Of a stretch of 64,000 bases of DNA, positions 1 through 10,190 are shown piece by piece (position 1 is the first letter of the stretch; every line of letters starts with the position of its first letter). Position numbers and translations under genes: made by a program. The notes under the pieces are model-generated. The model did no database searches and was not told the DNA's origin. It worked only from the letters and a program-made list of their open reading frames with translations. Source of the stretch: Asterias amurensis. Lineage: Eukaryota > Echinodermata > Asteroidea > Forcipulatida > Asteriidae. Location of the stretch: the NCBI RefSeq assembly GCF_032118995.1, contig NC_092650.1, positions 22,072,501-22,136,500 on the forward strand, in the 5' to 3' direction.

Positions 1-560
1 GGAAACGATTTCGATATCGGATGGATTTGGTTTTAATCAAAGTATCAAGTTTTTTTTCTTCGTTTTTTTCCCAAGTTTTGTTGATATGCCAAATATGAAA
101 TCAAGATTAAAGAAATCATCACAATCCCTATAAAACAGAGGGTTTGTGTTTTTGATAATTTCAATAGTTTTGTCAAACAAATTTAACTCCTAGATGACAT
201 TTTCTGTAAACTTTTTCAAACAACTAAGCAAAGTGTAGCCCAAGTAAATATTTTAAGAATTGTCCTTGCTTTGCCATCGTGAATAAAAACCTTCCTTAAA
301 CATCTTTTCAAACCTGTAAATTTTGAAAAAAATATCAGCTGAAAAATCTGGGCAGTAAAAGTACAAAGAGATATCCAGACATGGAGAGAAAAAAAAAGAA
401 ACAAAAAAAAACACCAAAAAATGGGGTGGTTTTTTTTTTTAACGGTACCATGCTCATTTCTGCTTAGCAGCAACTGTTTCAAGAGCAACATTTTTCTGCT
501 TAGGCATTTCTACAGAATTTGACCCTGAGTTGTACACAAGAAGTCATGGTTTTCAATCAT
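1..560. repeat. Interspersed repeat H, truncated copy, in GMPR intron
   Basis: About 58-480 matches 41430-41760 and 60710-61130 (shared words such as CACTATAAAACAGAGGG, TTTTGTCAAACAAATTTAAC and TTTGCCATCGTGAATAAAAA). The copies at 41334 and 60631 show near-terminal TATGTGGCCTT inverted ends; here the element is cut by the window edge. No coding sequence was seen. Confidence 0.7.
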
Positions 561-605
561 AAAGTTTTAGATATATGTAGCACTGATATTTGGGGTAAGA
601 CTTAC

Positions 606-687
606 CTGGTCCAATGCCTACTTTGATGATGTCAGCACCAGCTAGGATCAGCTCCTCCACCATCTCACCAGTTACAACATTGCCGGC
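606..687 (-). CDS. GMPR: GMPR exon 5
   Basis: Codes [20 protein letters not shown] and then IKVGIGP, ending in phase 1 at a GTAAGT donor. This is the NADPH/GMP barrel segment just before the catalytic loop. Confidence 0.95.
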
Positions 688-3600
688 CTGAAAACAATCA
701 TGATTTTTAGTCACAAATTTACTGATTTTTAAATTAAAATAGATGTTAAATTTGCATCGTGGATAAAGAATACTAGTTTTGGTTTACCCAAGTTACACAC
801 TTACACATTTAACATGTGCTGTGGTACCCGCTGCTTAAATAATGTAGGATTTGAGCGGCCTCTTGCTAAATGGAAATTTAGGCCTTAAAAATAAACGGCA
901 TATAATTTAATATTTTATTATTTGGTTTACGGTAACACCATGTGTGTATCTACTTGCCAGGGAGAGTTTGCTCTCAGAGAACTGTCTTGCTTTATTCTAC
1001 TGCCGCGGAGTAGATGTTCGGGGGTTCGGGAGACTTCTCAGTTCTGAAAAGAACTGTCCTGCTTTTTTAACTATTACCCGGGCGGAAAATAGGCTGGGAC
1101 TACTATTTTAGCTTATACATGTATGATCGTGATAAACTGTACTACCGCGAAGTCAGTTCTTAAATTATATTATACATGTATAATTCATTACAATTAATGG
1201 TTTTTGCATCAATAAATGAAATATGGTCGCTAATGTACAATATGGTAGTTAATACGATCAAAGCAGCAATCGCCAAAATGCAAGTAATTATACAAAATAA
1301 AACACCCAAAATAAAAAGGCAAATGAAACCCAGAAATGCTCAAAAAGACATACAAATTACAAACAAAATAAAAAAACAAGAAAAAAGTTGACTGAAAAGA
1401 TTGCCTCTGATAACAAACAGCAAAAATAAACAGGAACAAAATGAAAACTGAAAATAATTGAGAACATAGCTTTTGCAAACAACTAAACCAACCAAAAGGA
1501 TCGATGGTATAAATGCAAACAAAATAATAGTCAATGGCCTGACGTTTCGACCCTAGAGCAGAATATAGTTGACTGAAAAGATCAGCCCTTTTTTTAATTG
1601 GTTTAAAAGACCATTAAGGCTTCACAAATGAGATAAGCGAAGGCTTTTGTATTGACTTAACTCAATGCTGGGAACAGACAAAATGGAATTCTTTTCTTTC
1701 CCTTTACGTTTTGTTTTTCTTTTTTTGCGAACACTTAAAACTGCACTTCACATAAAATGGTTTCAGAGACGGTCTTATTGTCAGGCTTCTCTGATGCATT
1801 CAAAGTAGTTACATAGTGTGTACTAGAAAACTGAAAAATATTTGCTTGTTATCCAGTTGAGTAATCCACCGATCTCGTCAAAAATTCAAGGCTTTAAAGA
1901 TTTTGCAACAACTAGGCCAAAAAGCTGGAACCGTCTTCCTCGATCCGTTTGATTTTAAAGGAACACTTTGCCTTGGATCGGACGAGTTGTAAGCGTTTTT
2001 TATAAAATGCATATGGTTGGAAAGATGTTTTAAAAGTAGAATACAATGATCCACACAAGTTTGCCTCGAAATTGCGTGGTTTTCCTTCTACTGTGCGAAC
2101 TAACATGGTCGGCCATTTATGGGAGTCAAAATTTTGACCCCCATAAATGGCCGACATGTTAGTCGACGAGGTAAAAGGAAAACCACGCAATTTCGGGGCA
2201 TGTTTGTGTGGATCATTGTATTCTACTTTTACAACATCTTTCTACCAATATGCATTTTATAAAAAACGGTTACAAACGCTTTTCACAGACCAACTCGACC
2301 CGACCGGTCCAAGGCAACGTGTTCTTTTAAACTAATTCCCTGAGCTCTTTCAAATCTTAACTTAAAATATCCTAAGTCATGCTTATTTGTATTATTGTTA
2401 ATTGCATAGTTATTGTTTGTGTAATGTGTAGTTTGTAATCTATTTATTTTTGGTTGTTTTTGTATTTGTAACTTTGTATCAAATTTTTAAAAAGAACGCT
2501 AAATAAATAAGTTTTTTGATTATTATTACCTTTATCATGTTCATTGTTTTATGATCACATTTTGTGGATCCTATTTCTGACCTTTTAATGATTTTGCTTT
2601 TTGTGGTTTAATGATTTTGCTTTTTGTGGTTTAATGTTATAGTTTTTCTTATTGTTTAAGTGCCTGGGAGCTTTATAATGGATTTGGCGCTATGTAAATG
2701 TGTTTTTATATTCAAATTCACAATAATCATCCAGACAAACCATTTAGAATGCTCCAGATTGTGAAGTAGGACTATTATTAAAGGCAATGAACACTATTGG
2801 TAATTACTAAAAAAAATTATCAGCATAAAAACTTACTTGGTAATGAGCAGTGTGAGAAACGGCTCCCTCTGAAGTAACGTAATTTTCAAGAAAGAAGTAA
2901 TTTCACATTAAAATATCTGAATTGATTTTGAGACCTTAGCAGAGGCCTTGAAATCAAGCATCTGAAAGCACACAACTTGAGCGACAAGGGTGGTTTTTCT
3001 TCCATTATTTTCTCGCAACTTCCAAACCATTTGAGTTTGAATTTTCACAGGTTTATTATTTTATCCATATTATGTTGATATATGATACACAAAGTGAGAA
3101 GACTGGTCTTTTGACAATTACCAAAGGTGTCCAGTGCCTTTAAAATCAAAGATAAACACCAAGTATTGCATCGTAAGTCTGCCTGGTGCACAACTCTGTA
3201 AATTTGCTGTTCAAACCACAATCAAATATGTGCATGCTAGCATATTTCATGGGAATGGCTAATTAAAAAATTCTTCTATAAATGAAATGATTACCATTTT
3301 CAATCAATATTTGACTCTGCAATTAGAGACTCGGTCCTAAAATTGAACCAGTCTTCTTTTTAATCAAATTTCTATTTTAGTTGGGAGTCCATAGTTTAAT
3401 AGGAGGAAATTTGCATCGGGAGAAAGAATATTAATTTTGGTTTTAACCATATATACATCCCTGTATATGGGTAAAACCAAAATTAATAGTCTATAATTTA
3501 TTTGACTACTGGGAAAGCAAACACCTGGGCCCAATCCAATAGAGCTGCTAAGCACAAAATATTGCTTAGCGTGAAATTTCTTCCTAGGTCAAAAACAGGA

Positions 3601-6600
3601 TTACCAACCTAATTTCCATTTATTGCATATTGCTTGTTACTGGTTTATGATCAGCTGTTGTTTGCTTATCCTGAAAATCACGTGCAAATTTGGTTGGTAA
3701 TTCTGTTTTTATCAAGAAAGAAATTTCATGCTAAGCAAATTTGTGTGCTTAGCAGCTCTATGAAATTGAGCCCCTGGTTGATTGATCAGTGTAGAACTGC
3801 AGTCTAGATTGATTTTCTTGGTTGAGGGGGAGCAATTCACATCCCCCATGCAGAGATTCCAGTAAGCTGTGGCTGAATATCGGCCCTAGCTTACAGCCGA
3901 GGGGAGTGGCTGCGTTAATATTTAAAAAATTATTTCAAAGAGAATTTAAGTAAACCATTTTTTTTTTTGCATTTTATTTTAAGAGAACATATGTCCTTAT
4001 GGTACTTTTTAGTGTTAAAGTAAAAGTCTGTGGAAATATTTTTTACAGACCCTATTCACATTGCGCAGTGCACATAATCGTGCGTCTCCTGTCTGCCATT
4101 TAGGGCGTCAAAAATGCGCACTAAAGGATGGAACGCGTGTTTACGCACCTCTGAACAATGCACGTCTCACCATAACCCACCTCTATCCTAAGTTACTCTA
4201 GATTGTATCATTATTAATTGCATTGTTTTGTCTGTAAAACATGTAGTTTATCTTTTGTTTGGTTGCTATTGTATTTCCTAAGCGCTTTGTATCGCTTTTG
4301 TAAAAAGCGCTATATAAGTAAGGTTATTATTATTATTGTTGTTATTATTTGTGCATGCCAAACAACATTGCAGATGAGAGAAGTGTGTGTATGTGTGCTG
4401 CCCGTTGTGAATTGGGTCTATACCCATGAACAGGATGCCAGTCCATCACATGTTATCCACCCAGCTCACACATGTACCCATTTGAGAAGCAATTATGATA
4501 AAGAGCCTTGTAAGAATCCGAAGATCCAATCGGACTAAGCTTGGGCGATATTGCTTTTTTGTAACCCACGATGTATTGTCAAAAAATATTGCCATATTAT
4601 GTTATATCAACTACATATTTTGTGCTTAAAAGCACTTTATATTATTCACCATACATAAAATGACAAAGATGTGGAAGTTTAAGATCGATCTGGGTCTCGA
4701 GGAAATAGTGAGAAGTTGATTACGAATTTGCATTAGATGATTTAAAAAAATAATAAGAATAAAACTCTCACTGCGATTAACTCCAAACGAAAAATCAGTC
4801 TTGTTTATTTCTCATCAAATATGACATTTCAGACAGAAATATTTCAAGGGATGTTTTCTACTATCATTATCATTAGACCGTGTAAGTTTTAATGTAATCT
4901 GTGACCTTATTAGACAAGTTTTTTTCTTACCAATTCTGTAATGTCGCTTTAATATTCTTAGAAACGCAAAACTATACTTACCATGATAGTGTGCTCTGGG
5001 AACATTTCTCTCACAGTTTTCACATGCTGAACGAAGAGTTCTGAGTAACCGTTGGCCACGTCCAGACAGATGTAATCAATGGCAGGCACGGCTTTGACTA
5101 TCTGAGTGAGTTTAACCACATCTGTTTGGCTGGTTCCTGCACTCACAGCAAGGTTCTGAAGAAAAGAAATGAAGAAATACAAAAAAATGGAAAAAATCCT
5201 TGTTAATGTTAGTCTCTCTTTGTGTGGTCCGCCCGAATTTGTTTTATTTGTTGCGCCCATTACACAAGACACACGGCTCTGGTAAGTGTTTGTCCTTTTT
5301 CTTCAAAATATTTCCTCAATGGTGTTTTGAGTGTTGGAGTGGATGCATTCAACATTGAGGATCAAGCCCGTGTCTTTAGAATTTGTGTCCATGATTTCAA
5401 AAGTGGTAAAAATGGAGCAAATCTGGTGACTAGCTGTCGAAATTGTATGTGTTGGACCAAATTCCCGTTTGCCGAACAATCCTAGCTCGTAACCCTTCGG
5501 CATCACCATCGAGATGAGGGTTCCTCTTGAGTTTACTGGCCCAACACTGATATCCAGTAAAGAATTGAGAGCCCTAAATACAATGAAAGAGTTGTGATGG
5601 TCTAAGGAGAAAAAGAATTTACCTTCAAGGTAGATGGGTTCTCAGCTGCAAACGCCTTCCATTCCTCAAGAGAGTAGTGTTTGTGTATACAGGTGAATAG
5701 GTTATGCTGTAATTGGTAAACAAGTAAACAAGTCAACAAGTAAATAAGTCATCAAGTAACTGATTAAAGCCATTATACGCTTTTGGTACCCCAAAAAAAA
5801 GAAATTCAAAGATTTACAAATAATTTACAGGGTTTACAGAAGGTAATAGTGAAAGACTTCTCTTGAAACATTATTCCATGAAATGCTACTTTTTGAGAAA
5901 ACTATAAAACAATATCAACTCTCGATAGCGAGAATTACAGATTTATGTTAAATACATGTCATGACACAGCGAACGTGCGGAAACAAGAGTGGGTTTTTCT
6001 GTTATTTTCTCCCGACTCCAATGACCGATGGAGCCTAAATTTTCACAGGTTTGTTATTTTACAAGTTGTGATACACAAAGTGTGGGACTTTGACAATGCT
6101 GTTTACTGAAAGTGTGTAATGGCTTTAAACAAACACAACTATGTTGGTTCTGCGTGCATAATCTTTTTTAATCAAAATTACCTCACAAACAAATGTTTCT
6201 GTTTCCTGTATTAAATCATCATGCTGGACAAAAACAGAGGGTCTCGAGGAAGAGGGAAAAATTGTGCGAGCAAAGTTTTCGTAATGTGAGAAATTTGAAG
6301 CAGGACTGGGATATGATGAAATTCTTACATTTGTAAACAATCGGATGTGATATTCAATATTTTTTGAAACCCACACAATCAAGTTAGGGACTAAAGGCTT
6401 CGGTCTGAGGTGGGATTCGAACCAGGGTCACAGAGGTGAAAGGCAAGGAAAGAAACACCTGAGCCAACCTGGAACATAGCGGTTTCGGAACGTAGGGATT
6501 TTTTAACATGGGGTTGGCAGAACATAGGGGTGTCAGAAGACAGATATAAGGGTGTTAGGTGAGAACATAGGGGTGTTGAAACTTAGGTGTGTTGGAACAT

Positions 6601-8700
6601 ATTGTAGGGGTGTCTGAACATTGGGATGTCTGAACATGGGGTTGTTTGAACACGGGGTTGGCACAAGCTTGGGTTGGCAGAACATAGGGGTGTCAGAAGT
6701 CAGAACATGGGGGTGTTAGATTAGAACATGGGGGGGGGTGGAACTTAGGGTGTCAGAACATATTGTAGGGGTGTCTGAACCTTGGGATGTTTGAACCTGG
6801 GGTTGGCAGAGAGATGTTTGAACATGGGGTTGGCAGAACATAGGGGTGCCAGAAGACAGAACATAGGGGTGATAATTAGAACATAGGGGTGTTGGAACTT
6901 AGGGGTGTCTGAACATATTGTAGGGGCATCTGAACATTGGGATGTTTGAACATGGGGTTGGCAGAACATCAAGGGATGTCAGAAGACAGAACATAGGAGT
7001 GTTAGATTAGAACATAGGGGGGGGAGGAGTTGGAACTTTTGGGGTGTGGAACTTAGGGGTGTCGGAGCACATTGTAGGGGTGTCTGAACATTGGAACGCC
7101 TGAACATGGGTTTGGCAGAGGGATGTTTGAACATGGGGTTGTTTGAACATGGGGTCGGCAGAACATAGGGGTGTCAGAAGACAGAACATGAGGGTGTTAG
7201 GTGTTAGATTAGAACATGGGGTCGGCAGAACATAGGGGTGTCAGAAGACAGAACATGGGGGTGTTAGGTGTTAGATTAGAACATGGGGTTGGCAGAACAT
7301 AGGGGTGTCAGAACATAAGGGTTAGTGTTAGATTAGATCATAGGGGTGTCTGAACATAGGGTTGTTGGATTATAGGGTTATTAGAGCATGTTAACAGAAC
7401 ATGGGGTTGTCCGAGTATAAGGGTGTCGGAACAAAGAGTAGTCACCAACTACGTACCTGTATGAAAATGGCAAACATTTGAGATCTTAAGTAGGATTTGA
7501 AACTTTGCATGGTGGAGATAAGATATAGAAAAGTTTGCGGTAACACCATGTAATAACAATCTCTAAATGAGTTGGGGTGGTTCTGAAAAGAACCGTTGGG
7601 TTAACTCGACGTTTCGATCAGTATGCTCATTCTCCAGAAGACGATCAGAGCATACTGATCGAAACGTCGAGTTAACCCAACGGTTCTTTTCAGAACCACC
7701 CCAACTCATTTAGAGATTGTTATTACATGGTGTTACCGCAAACTTTTCTATATTTGAGATCTTCCTAACTCTTGCTTACCGAGGCTAGGGCTTTGGCCAT
7801 CTCAAAGGTTCCCACTGTGTCCATATTGGCAGCCATGACTGGGAGGCCATTGTAGGTCTTTGAAGAATTACGGAATATGAAGGACCTCATTAGATCAACC
7901 TGTGGACAATTTTGACAGAGTAGGTGATTAGAAAATAGTACAAAGCTTCCGGAGCATACAGCATTATGTTTACTTGAGCGCTTTGCGCGAACAGCAGACC
8001 GGTGCATGTGTGCCCCTAGAATGGTTGGTCTGACTATATTCAATTTCAAGTGAAGTGTGCTCCGACAGAAAAACAGATGCGACAAGAATCAAGTAGGGGC
8101 CTAAGACTTTTTTTTCTTCTTTTTTTCACTCCTCAAGTCTTGGTCTACACATGCTACAGGTTACTAGCTAGAAAAAGAATACCAGAATATACAACAACAA
8201 AACCACAGGCCCAATCAAATCAAGTCAAAGATAAACAAAATAAAAATATTTAAGACAATTAGGCCTACAATTAAATAATAATTAAAAAGTATTATTTGTT
8301 TTTAATTAGGCCCCCCTTATTTTAAATATAAAATTCACACGCAAATTTTACTTGATTTTTACTCAAAGTCTGTGATACCTATGTGAACGATTCCAAGTAT
8401 AGTGCTATCTGCAACTTCTGAAGTATTAGATCGGTAAGTTTCATGATGCAAAACGTTGCAGATGATTTTCCGAAAGGTTTTGATATCAGTGGTGCTGGGC
8501 CAAGGATACGGAGTGGATTGGACCGATTTGTGGGGCTAAAGTGGGGCATGGACATGATGGAGGAAAGTTGTTGCATTTTTTTTTTTCAATCAAAATTCAA
8601 AACATAAACTTACTTCTGATCGACTTTTCAGTGTGCTCCTTTTTGGACGAACCAGCACATCTTTGAAGTCCAACTTGATATCTGTGTCAATGCGCGGCAT
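606..8700 (-). CDS. GMPR: GMP reductase, exons 1-5 (3' part off window)
   Basis: GMP reductase converts GMP to IMP and ammonia with NADPH in cytosolic purine salvage. Five coding exons join in phase: 8614-8700, 7780-7899, 5623-5706, 4982-5155 and 606-687. All have GT donors and AG acceptors; 182 complete codons plus one base of the next are present of about 345 expected. The start [20 protein letters not shown] matches the family N-terminus. Further family blocks are [35 protein letters not shown] and [20 protein letters not shown]. The last exon stops at VGIGPG, just before the expected SVCTTR loop holding the catalytic Cys, so that exon lies beyond the left edge. The start is the only Met before the conserved block, 87 nt from a phase-0 donor. 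It faces NEDD8 head to head. It could equally be called GMPR2, since invertebrates usually have one gene. IMP dehydrogenase is a relative, but the N-terminus and the absence of CBS domains favour GMPR. Confidence 0.95.
924..1162 (+). mobile_element. MITE family I (GGTTTGCGGTAACACCATG end)
   Basis: It starts GGTTTACGGTAACACCATGT and shares AGACTTCTCAGTTCTGAAAA and TACTGCCGCGGAGTAGAT-like blocks with copies near 26932, 45567, 48065 and more weakly 43051. No coding capacity. The right end is approximate. Confidence 0.65.
1955..2330. mobile_element. Palindromic TTAA MITE, family C, copy 1
   Basis: It begins TTAAAGGAACACTTTGCCTT and ends in the inverse complement at TTAA. The two halves are near-perfect inverted repeats meeting at AAAATTTTGACCCCCATAAA. 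Other copies are at 30807, 38857, 40571 and 54189. Short reading frames inside it recur only because the DNA recurs. Confidence 0.85.
2335..2530 (+). mobile_element. LINE/SINE 3' tail, degenerate
   Basis: TTAATTGCATAGTT ... AACGCTAAATAAATAAG followed by TTATTATT resembles the L2-like tail at 4201-4345. Low information. Confidence 0.35.
2778..3143. mobile_element. TTAA MITE, family A, copy
   Basis: Terminal TTAAAGGCAATGAACACTAT and its inverse GTGTCCAGTGCCTTTAA. The body matches copies at 12569, 24143, 29608, 33316, 34934, 46464, 55226, 59761 and 62538. Confidence 0.8.
3524..3777. mobile_element. Foldback MITE, family G, copy
   Basis: The ends CCTGGGCCCAAT...AGAGCTGCTAAGCA and TGCTTAGCAGCTCTATGAAA are inverted. 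Same family as 34337, 39714 and 58468. Confidence 0.7.
4201..4345 (+). mobile_element. L2-like LINE/SINE 3' tail
   Basis: It contains AAGCGCTTTGTATCG, AAAGCGCTATATAAGTAAGG and a TTATTATTATTATTG tail, typical of L2-type 3' ends. Only the tail is present. Confidence 0.5.
4982..5155 (-). CDS. GMPR: GMPR exon 4
   Basis: Codes 58 residues, phase 0-0, with [21 protein letters not shown] and FPEHTIM. The acceptor is TTCTTCAG and the donor GTAAGT. Confidence 0.95.
5303..5566 (-). other. Unrecognised open frame inside GMPR intron 3
   Basis: A reading frame of about 88 codons on the minus strand, open from a possible acceptor (TTGTATTTAG at about 5568) to TGA at 5303. It reads [20 protein letters not shown], then [18 protein letters not shown] and [12 protein letters not shown]. 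Composition looks more protein-like than its surroundings, but I recognise no family. It could be a decayed exon or retroposed fragment, or chance. It is not part of GMPR, whose flanking exons already join in phase. Confidence 0.2.
5623..5706 (-). CDS. GMPR: GMPR exon 3
   Basis: Codes 28 residues, phase 0-0, with [19 protein letters not shown]. The acceptor is TTACAG and the donor GTAAAT. Confidence 0.93.
5764..6128 (-). mobile_element. TTAA MITE, family D, copy 1
   Basis: Ends TTAAAGCCATTATACGCTTT and GTGTAATGGCTTTAA. The body, with CATGTCATGACACAGCGAA and TTTTCTCCCGACTCC, is the reverse complement of copies at 11846, 30215 and 61591. Confidence 0.85.
6385..6470 (-). mobile_element. tRNA-derived SINE head
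   Basis: On the minus strand an A-box-like TTGGCTCAGGTG and a perfect B box GGTTCGAATCC are spaced as in a Pol III promoter. The cloverleaf is degraded, so this is a SINE head rather than a tRNA gene. A related piece lies at 34588-34655. Confidence 0.5.
6480..7440. repeat. GAACAT-rich minisatellite in GMPR intron 2
   Basis: About 1 kb of imperfect repeats built from short phrases: AACATAGGGGTGTCAGAA, GTTAGATTAGAACATGGG, TGTTTGAACATGGGGTTGGC and CATATTGTAGGGGTGTCTG. The phrases recur in a rough larger order of about 130 bp. Strand-asymmetric and G-rich on the plus strand. Confidence 0.85.
7523..7753. mobile_element. Perfect foldback element (106 bp arms)
   Basis: The left arm 7523-7628 and right arm 7648-7753 appear to be exact reverse complements around a 19 nt spacer. 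The ends carry GTTTGCGGTAACACCATG, the motif that also ends family I. A decayed half of the same element lies at 36265-36378. Confidence 0.9.
7780..7899 (-). CDS. GMPR: GMPR exon 2
   Basis: Codes 40 residues, phase 0-0, containing SFIFRNS and [18 protein letters not shown]. The acceptor is CCACAG and the donor GTAAGC. The perfect foldback element at 7523-7753 lies only about 26 bp downstream in the intron. Confidence 0.95.
8614..8700 (-). CDS. GMPR: GMPR exon 1
   Basis: Codes 29 residues from the start Met ([12 protein letters not shown]...KSRSE). The donor GTAAGT follows directly; phase 0 end. Confidence 0.95.
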
Positions 8701-9129
8701 TTTGGCGTCTTGGGTTGAATGCCAATCCAATGTTTACGTCCTTTTCTCTCACTTTTGGCAAGAGATTTTTACTACGATGTCCCCCGTGAAAAGTTCCCGC
8801 GAACTGCGCTGAATTTATGACACCAAGTACTCGTTCTTAAATCCCTCTCGGATACGCTCGCCTTATTTGGTGATAATTAGAAACAACGTCTCCCATTGGA
8901 CCATTCATGACGGAGGGAACTTTATTGTTGTTGCGCGGTAAGATTTACGGCGAACTCAGTTGACTTTCATTCAAAGTAAAGATCGAATCTCAGTAATATA
9001 TTCCTCAATGGTGTGTATTCCACAAAAGTACTCATCTGTCGACCTTCAAATGGGGCGTAAATGACTATAGGCTAAATGGAGGAAAAATAAAAAATAAAAA
9101 ATTATATTTTAAAGTTTTTAATCTTTTCC
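8701..9129. promoter_or_regulatory. GMPR 5' flank (promoter region)
   Basis: Immediately upstream of the GMPR start. No TATA box is evident. The first 250 bp holds moderately CpG-containing sequence (CCCGCGAACTGCGC, TTGTTGCGCGGTAAG). Boundaries are inferred from position only. Confidence 0.4.
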
Positions 9130-10190
9130 TTTAAAGGGAAGTACACGTTTCGCTTTGGGCTTAATTGGTCATCGAATTTGTGAGAAAATGATGAAAGAAA
9201 AAACGCTTGTTGGACGAATTGGTGTGCTTTCAGATTAAAAGACTTCTAGCTAGAAGTCTTCTATTTTTTTAGTGAGAAATTACCTCTTTCTCAAAAACTA
9301 TGTTACTTCGGAGATAGTCGTTTCCCACAATGTTTTTTATACTATAACAGCTCTCCAATGCCCGTTACGTTAATATTTGTTTACACGTTTGGTAATTACT
9401 CAAAACAAATATTAACTAAGGGAAGGTACACGTTTGGTAAATACTCAAAACAAATAATTATAAACTCATTAAAAAAACGCCTTGGCAAACTCACAGCTAC
9501 TCCACTAGATCCTGCACTAATCTTTATGTTCCATTCACTCGCACCACTTACTCTATGAACACAATCCGCTTCTTTGGTCCTTGTGTGTGGAATGCCATAG
9601 ATGAACGCAGTAGATCTAAGCGGTCAGTGTCTTTTTAAGTCTGCTTTCAAACGTGACATTATCTCCGATTATGTATCCTAGCTTCCCATCCTATGTAATT
9701 GAACCACATCCATCTCATCAATACTTGTCTTATTTATTTTCAGCTTAAACTGTTCTGCCATCTTGTTGCTTCTATATCGTTGTGTCATGTGTTCATCTGT
9801 CCTTTTGTCTGTTTGTCTGTCTGTCTGTCTGGTTGTCTCGTTTTCTTGTCTGTCTGGCTGTTTTTGTTTTTGTTTACAAGCTCATGCTTACCAAACGGCC
9901 CGTACTCTATTTATTTATTCATATTACTCTTAAAGAAATGTTTTGCTTCACTCCGTAATACATATAACTGTTGTTATTCTTTTATGAGAGCGAGGAAATA
10001 AAATGTATTCTTGAATTGAATTGAATTGAATTGATAGTATAAAACATTGTGGGAAACGACTCCCTCTGAAGTAACCTACTTTTTGAGAAAGAGGTAATTC
10101 CTCACTAAAATATTAAAAGACTTCTAGCTAGAAGTCTTTTATTCCTATCTGAAAGCACACAAATTCGTTCAACAAGGCCATGAACGTACC
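9130..10190. mobile_element. MITE family B split by a LINE insertion
   Basis: The left part from about 9130 (TTAAAGGGAAGTACACG) and the right part 10036-10190 belong to family B, seen whole at 29069-29442. Both parts carry the palindrome GACTTCTAGCTAGAAGTC. The parts are in opposite sense, so either the copy rearranged or two copies flank the LINE. Confidence 0.6.
9478..10035 (+). mobile_element. CR1/L2-like LINE, 3' fragment
   Basis: The translation contains IRFFGPCVWNAIDE and SVSLFKSAFKRDI, the xWNxLP...F+x+L pattern of the extreme C-terminus of CR1/L2 reverse transcriptases. It ends with AATAAAATGTATTCTTGAAT and a TTGAA repeat tail. 5' truncated, with stops. Confidence 0.65.

Larger units (their letters stand above)
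688..4981. other. GMPR intron 4, repeat-filled
   Basis: There are no additional exons. It holds a copy of MITE family I (924-1162), a palindromic TTAA MITE C (1955-2330), LINE-like tails (2335-2530, 4200-4345), MITE A (2778-3143) and foldback MITE G (3524-3777). The stretches 1163-1954 and 4346-4981 are AT-rich and featureless to me. Confidence 0.7.

Noticed and set aside
2147-2335. Recurring frame [16 protein letters not shown]... (also at 31018, 39062, 54185)
   Set aside because: It follows the palindromic MITE family C exactly and appears in both arms; no other coding sign.
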